NCBI GenBank assembly: GCA_946566685.1
Contig: CAMNXA010000012.1
Coordinates: 1-64,000 of the forward strand
Source: an uncultured Lachnospiraceae bacterium
Lineage (GTDB): Bacteria; Bacillota; Clostridia; Lachnospirales; Lachnospiraceae
DNA length: 64,000 nucleotides
Reading direction: 5' to 3'
The translations under genes and the position numbers were made by a program. Shown here piece after piece: positions 61,909-64,000 of this stretch; the stretch's first letter is position 1; each line of letters starts with the position of its first letter. Below the pieces are notes generated by a model. It saw nothing but the letters and a program-made list of their open reading frames with translations. It had not been told where the DNA came from and did not search any database.

Positions 61909-63240
61909 ATGCAGATACAGCTGCCTGCAAAAGTGCATAAGATCATAGACACCCTGGAAACGGCAGGTTATGAGGCGTATGCAGTGGGCGGCTGTGTCCG
62001 GGATTCCATTCTGGGCAGGGAACCGGATGATTGGGATATCACGACTTCTGCCAGGCCGGAGGAGATCAAGCGCCTTTTTTCGAGGACGATCGATACCGGT
62101 ATCCGTCATGGGACTGTGACGGTTATGCTGGATAAAGAAGGATTTGAGGTGACCACCTTTCGGATTGATGGAGATTATGAAGATGGCAGGCATCCTAATA
62201 ATGTCACTTTTACGGCCAGTCTGGAGGAAGATTTAAGACGCCGGGATTTTACGATCAATGCCATGGCATACAATGAAACCCGGGGGCTGGCAGATCTTTA
62301 CGGCGGCCTTGCGGATATGGAGGCCGGCGTGATCCGCTGCGTGGGAGATGCCAGGGAACGTTTTACGGAAGATGCGCTTCGTATGATGCGGGCGGTCCGT
62401 TTCTCAGCACAGCTGGGGTATCGTATTGATGAGGATACCCAGGCGGCCATCACAGCTCTTGCGCCTAATTTGCAGAAGATCAGTGCGGAGCGGATTCAGA
62501 CTGAGTTGGTGAAACTTGTGATATCACCGCATCCCGATTATCTCCGGATTGCCTATGAGACTGGCATCACCGCACAGATTCTGCCGGAATTTGATCTGTG
62601 TATGGAGACACCGCAGAACAACCCTCACCATTGTTATACGGTGGGAGAACATATCTTGCATTCCATGCTGGTTGTAGAGGCGGACAAAGTGCTGCGGCTT
62701 GGCATGCTTTTTCATGATATTGGAAAACCGCAGACGTTGACGGTGGATGAAGAAGGCATTACCCATAACAAGACACATCCTGTGGTGGGTGCGCAGATGA
62801 CCAGAGAAATCTTGCGGCGGTTAAAGTTTGACAATGATACCACGGAAAAGGTGACTAAGCTGGTATTGTATCATGATCAGGAGATCGCAGCTACAAAGGC
62901 GGGTGTCAGGCGGGCGCTGAACCGGATGGGCGAAGATATCTTTGCGATGATGTTTGCCGTGCGTCATGCAGACGTGGAAGCCCAGAGCAGTTACCAGAGA
63001 GAAGAAAAATTGCAGAATCTTGCTTACATAGAGAGACTCTATCAGGAGGTCAGAGAGCAGGGTGATGCCGTCAGTCTCAAAGACCTTGCCATCACAGGTA
63101 CTGATCTGATCGCCCTGGGAATGAAGCCGGGAAGACAGGTCGGAGCAGTGTTGCAGGAATTGCTTGACAGGGTGCTTGAGGATCCTTACTTAAACACACC
63201 GGAGAAGCTGTTGGACATCAGTAAGAAAATTGTCACATGA
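61909..63240 (+). CDS. cca: CCA tRNA nucleotidyltransferase
   Basis: The 443-residue enzyme adds the 3' CCA to tRNAs, which neither tRNA gene here encodes. The head domain has AVGGCVRDSILGREPDDWDITTS with the catalytic aspartate pair and RRDFTINAMAYN. The neck and RNA-binding region includes AERIQTELVKLV. An HD domain (HDIGKPQT, about residue 269) resembles the CCA-HD type with extra phosphatase activity. It is of normal length for this type. Confidence 0.95.
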   Translation: MQIQLPAKVHKIIDTLETAGYEAYAVGGCVRDSILGREPDDWDITTSARPEEIKRLFSRTIDTGIRHGTVTVMLDKEGFEVTTFRIDGDYEDGRHPNNVTFTASLEEDLRRRDFTINAMAYNETRGLADLYGGLADMEAGVIRCVGDARERFTEDALRMMRAVRFSAQLGYRIDEDTQAAITALAPNLQKISAERIQTELVKLVISPHPDYLRIAYETGITAQILPEFDLCMETPQNNPHHCYTVGEHILHSMLVVEADKVLRLGMLFHDIGKPQTLTVDEEGITHNKTHPVVGAQMTREILRRLKFDNDTTEKVTKLVLYHDQEIAATKAGVRRALNRMGEDIFAMMFAVRHADVEAQSSYQREEKLQNLAYIERLYQEVREQGDAVSLKDLAITGTDLIALGMKPGRQVGAVLQELLDRVLEDPYLNTPEKLLDISKKIVT

Positions 63241-63302
63241 AAATCATACTTTTCCCTTGCTGTTCATAAGATAAGATAGACGACTAAGCAGGGGGTATTC
63301 GT

Positions 63303-64000
63303 GTGAATGACAGAGCTGTCAGTTTATTGGAGCAATATGAGATAGAAGTGAATCGTACCTGGAAGGGGCGTGGAGCCATCCTGTGCGATTCAGACCGCGG
63401 GCTGCTTATCATGAAAGAGTATGGCGGACCGGCGGATAAAGTCAGATTTCAGGATTTCCTGTTAAAACATATTCATGAGAGCGGCATTGTAAGGGTGGAG
63501 TCTATTCTGCGGACGAAGGAAGATGAATTGATCGTCTGCGACCAGGACAGAGTGCCTTATATTGTAAAGACATACTTTGAAGGCAGGGAATGTGATCATC
63601 GGAATATGGAAGAATGTTGCAGCGCGGTAGATACATTGGCGGCCCTGCACAAGATTTGTGACCTCGCGGATTATGAAGAACTGGGCGATCAGCCGGTGTA
63701 CCGGGTAGAAAATGAGTATGAGAAGCATAACCGGGAACTGAAAAAGGTACACAAATTTCTTCAGAAAAAAAGCCAGAAGACAGATTTTGAGATATATTTG
63801 ATGAAACATTATGATTATTTTATGGATATTGCCTTGCAAATTACTGAGGATTTGCGGTATTATGCCTATGGAGAGGATTCCCTTCAGTATCCGGTAGTAT
63901 GCCATGGTGATTACCAGTACCACAACATCCTGCAAACCGATGGCGGCAGTGTGCTCATCAATTTTGAGAAATGTGTCAGAGACCACCCGGTCAGAGATCT
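63303..64000 (+). CDS. CotS-like spore coat protein (partial, runs off the edge)
   Basis: The frame opens at GTG 63303 with AGGGGG upstream, runs 232 codons and has no stop before the window end. It contains GLLIMKEYGG and later VVCHGDYQYHNILQ (63901-63940) with the catalytic histidine-aspartate of aminoglycoside-phosphotransferase-like folds. The overall layout matches CotS/YutH/YtaA spore-coat kinases of clostridia. It follows cca by 62 bp. Spore formation is suggested by its presence. Confidence 0.75.
   Translation, partial: MNDRAVSLLEQYEIEVNRTWKGRGAILCDSDRGLLIMKEYGGPADKVRFQDFLLKHIHESGIVRVESILRTKEDELIVCDQDRVPYIVKTYFEGRECDHRNMEECCSAVDTLAALHKICDLADYEELGDQPVYRVENEYEKHNRELKKVHKFLQKKSQKTDFEIYLMKHYDYFMDIALQITEDLRYYAYGEDSLQYPVVCHGDYQYHNILQTDGGSVLINFEKCVRDHPVRD

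Overview
The window is a chromosomal segment of a low-to-mid GC, spore-forming gut Firmicute, almost certainly a Lachnospiraceae (Clostridium cluster XIVa) member. The gene order parA-parB-DUF4446 followed by an HD-GYP gene, serS and a DUF3881 gene, the YesM/YesN and LplB/YtcP families, the CotS-type gene at the right edge and the large set of plant-polysaccharide enzymes all fit that assignment. No species is claimed.

Layout. (1) 1-5860: core genes parA, parB, a DUF4446 membrane protein, an HD-GYP-like protein, serS and a DUF3881 gene, ending in tRNA-Arg(CCT) and a terminator. (2) 5880-12560: an accessory redox island with a surface flavodoxin, a cyclophilin-fold lipoprotein, an FMN reductase, a DUF4405 membrane protein, a DUF362 lipoprotein, a LysR regulator and an ArsP-type permease, interspersed with decayed pieces of MerR and aldo/keto reductase genes. 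(3) 12594-17939: a trehalose module (treR divergent from treP-treC-HAD) with three visible operators. (4) 17984-26220: an arabinose-oligosaccharide module (GH51 and LacI divergent from GH127 and an ABC importer) with LacI-type operators. (5) 26231-28297: a two-gene AAA ATPase plus Toprim/RloB-like nuclease cassette with its own promoter and terminator, the best anti-phage defence candidate. (6) 28311-34542: an autoregulated MerR gene, a DEDDh exonuclease, a D,D-carboxypeptidase, trmB, trxA and a cation/proton antiporter. (7) 34731-47696: a xylo-oligosaccharide locus with GH43, a YesM/YesN two-component system, an ABC importer whose binding-protein gene is frameshifted at a G9 tract, GH8, an orphan CofE-like ligase and a second GH43. 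(8) 47925-54207: an unknown gene, tRNA-Pro(CGG), three AraC regulators, two small HPr-like paralogues, an HD protein and a HAD phosphatase. (9) 54421-61586: a second GH127, a tandem palindromic repeat array, a BcrAB/lantibiotic-immunity-type ABC exporter and a GH3 enzyme. (10) 61643-64000: a small acidic protein, cca and a truncated CotS-like gene.

How the parts work together: the secreted lipoproteins and two three-component importers bring in xylo- and arabino-oligosaccharides. Neither importer has an ATPase gene here, so a shared MsmK-type ATPase elsewhere is inferred. Enzymes that mostly lack signal peptides (GH43, GH8, GH51, GH127, GH3) then cut the oligosaccharides in the cytoplasm. Each block carries its own regulator (TreR, LacI, YesMN, AraC), and operator-like sequences can be read directly for several of them.

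Gene-free stretches over 300 bp are 5815-6201 (terminator and MerR relic), 20532-20870 (divergent operators and promoter), 31831-32209 (double palindrome and promoter) and 56353-56721 (terminator and 54-bp tandem repeat). No CRISPR array, insertion sequence, rRNA or convincing riboswitch was seen. All family calls come from reading motifs by eye; no database search was run.
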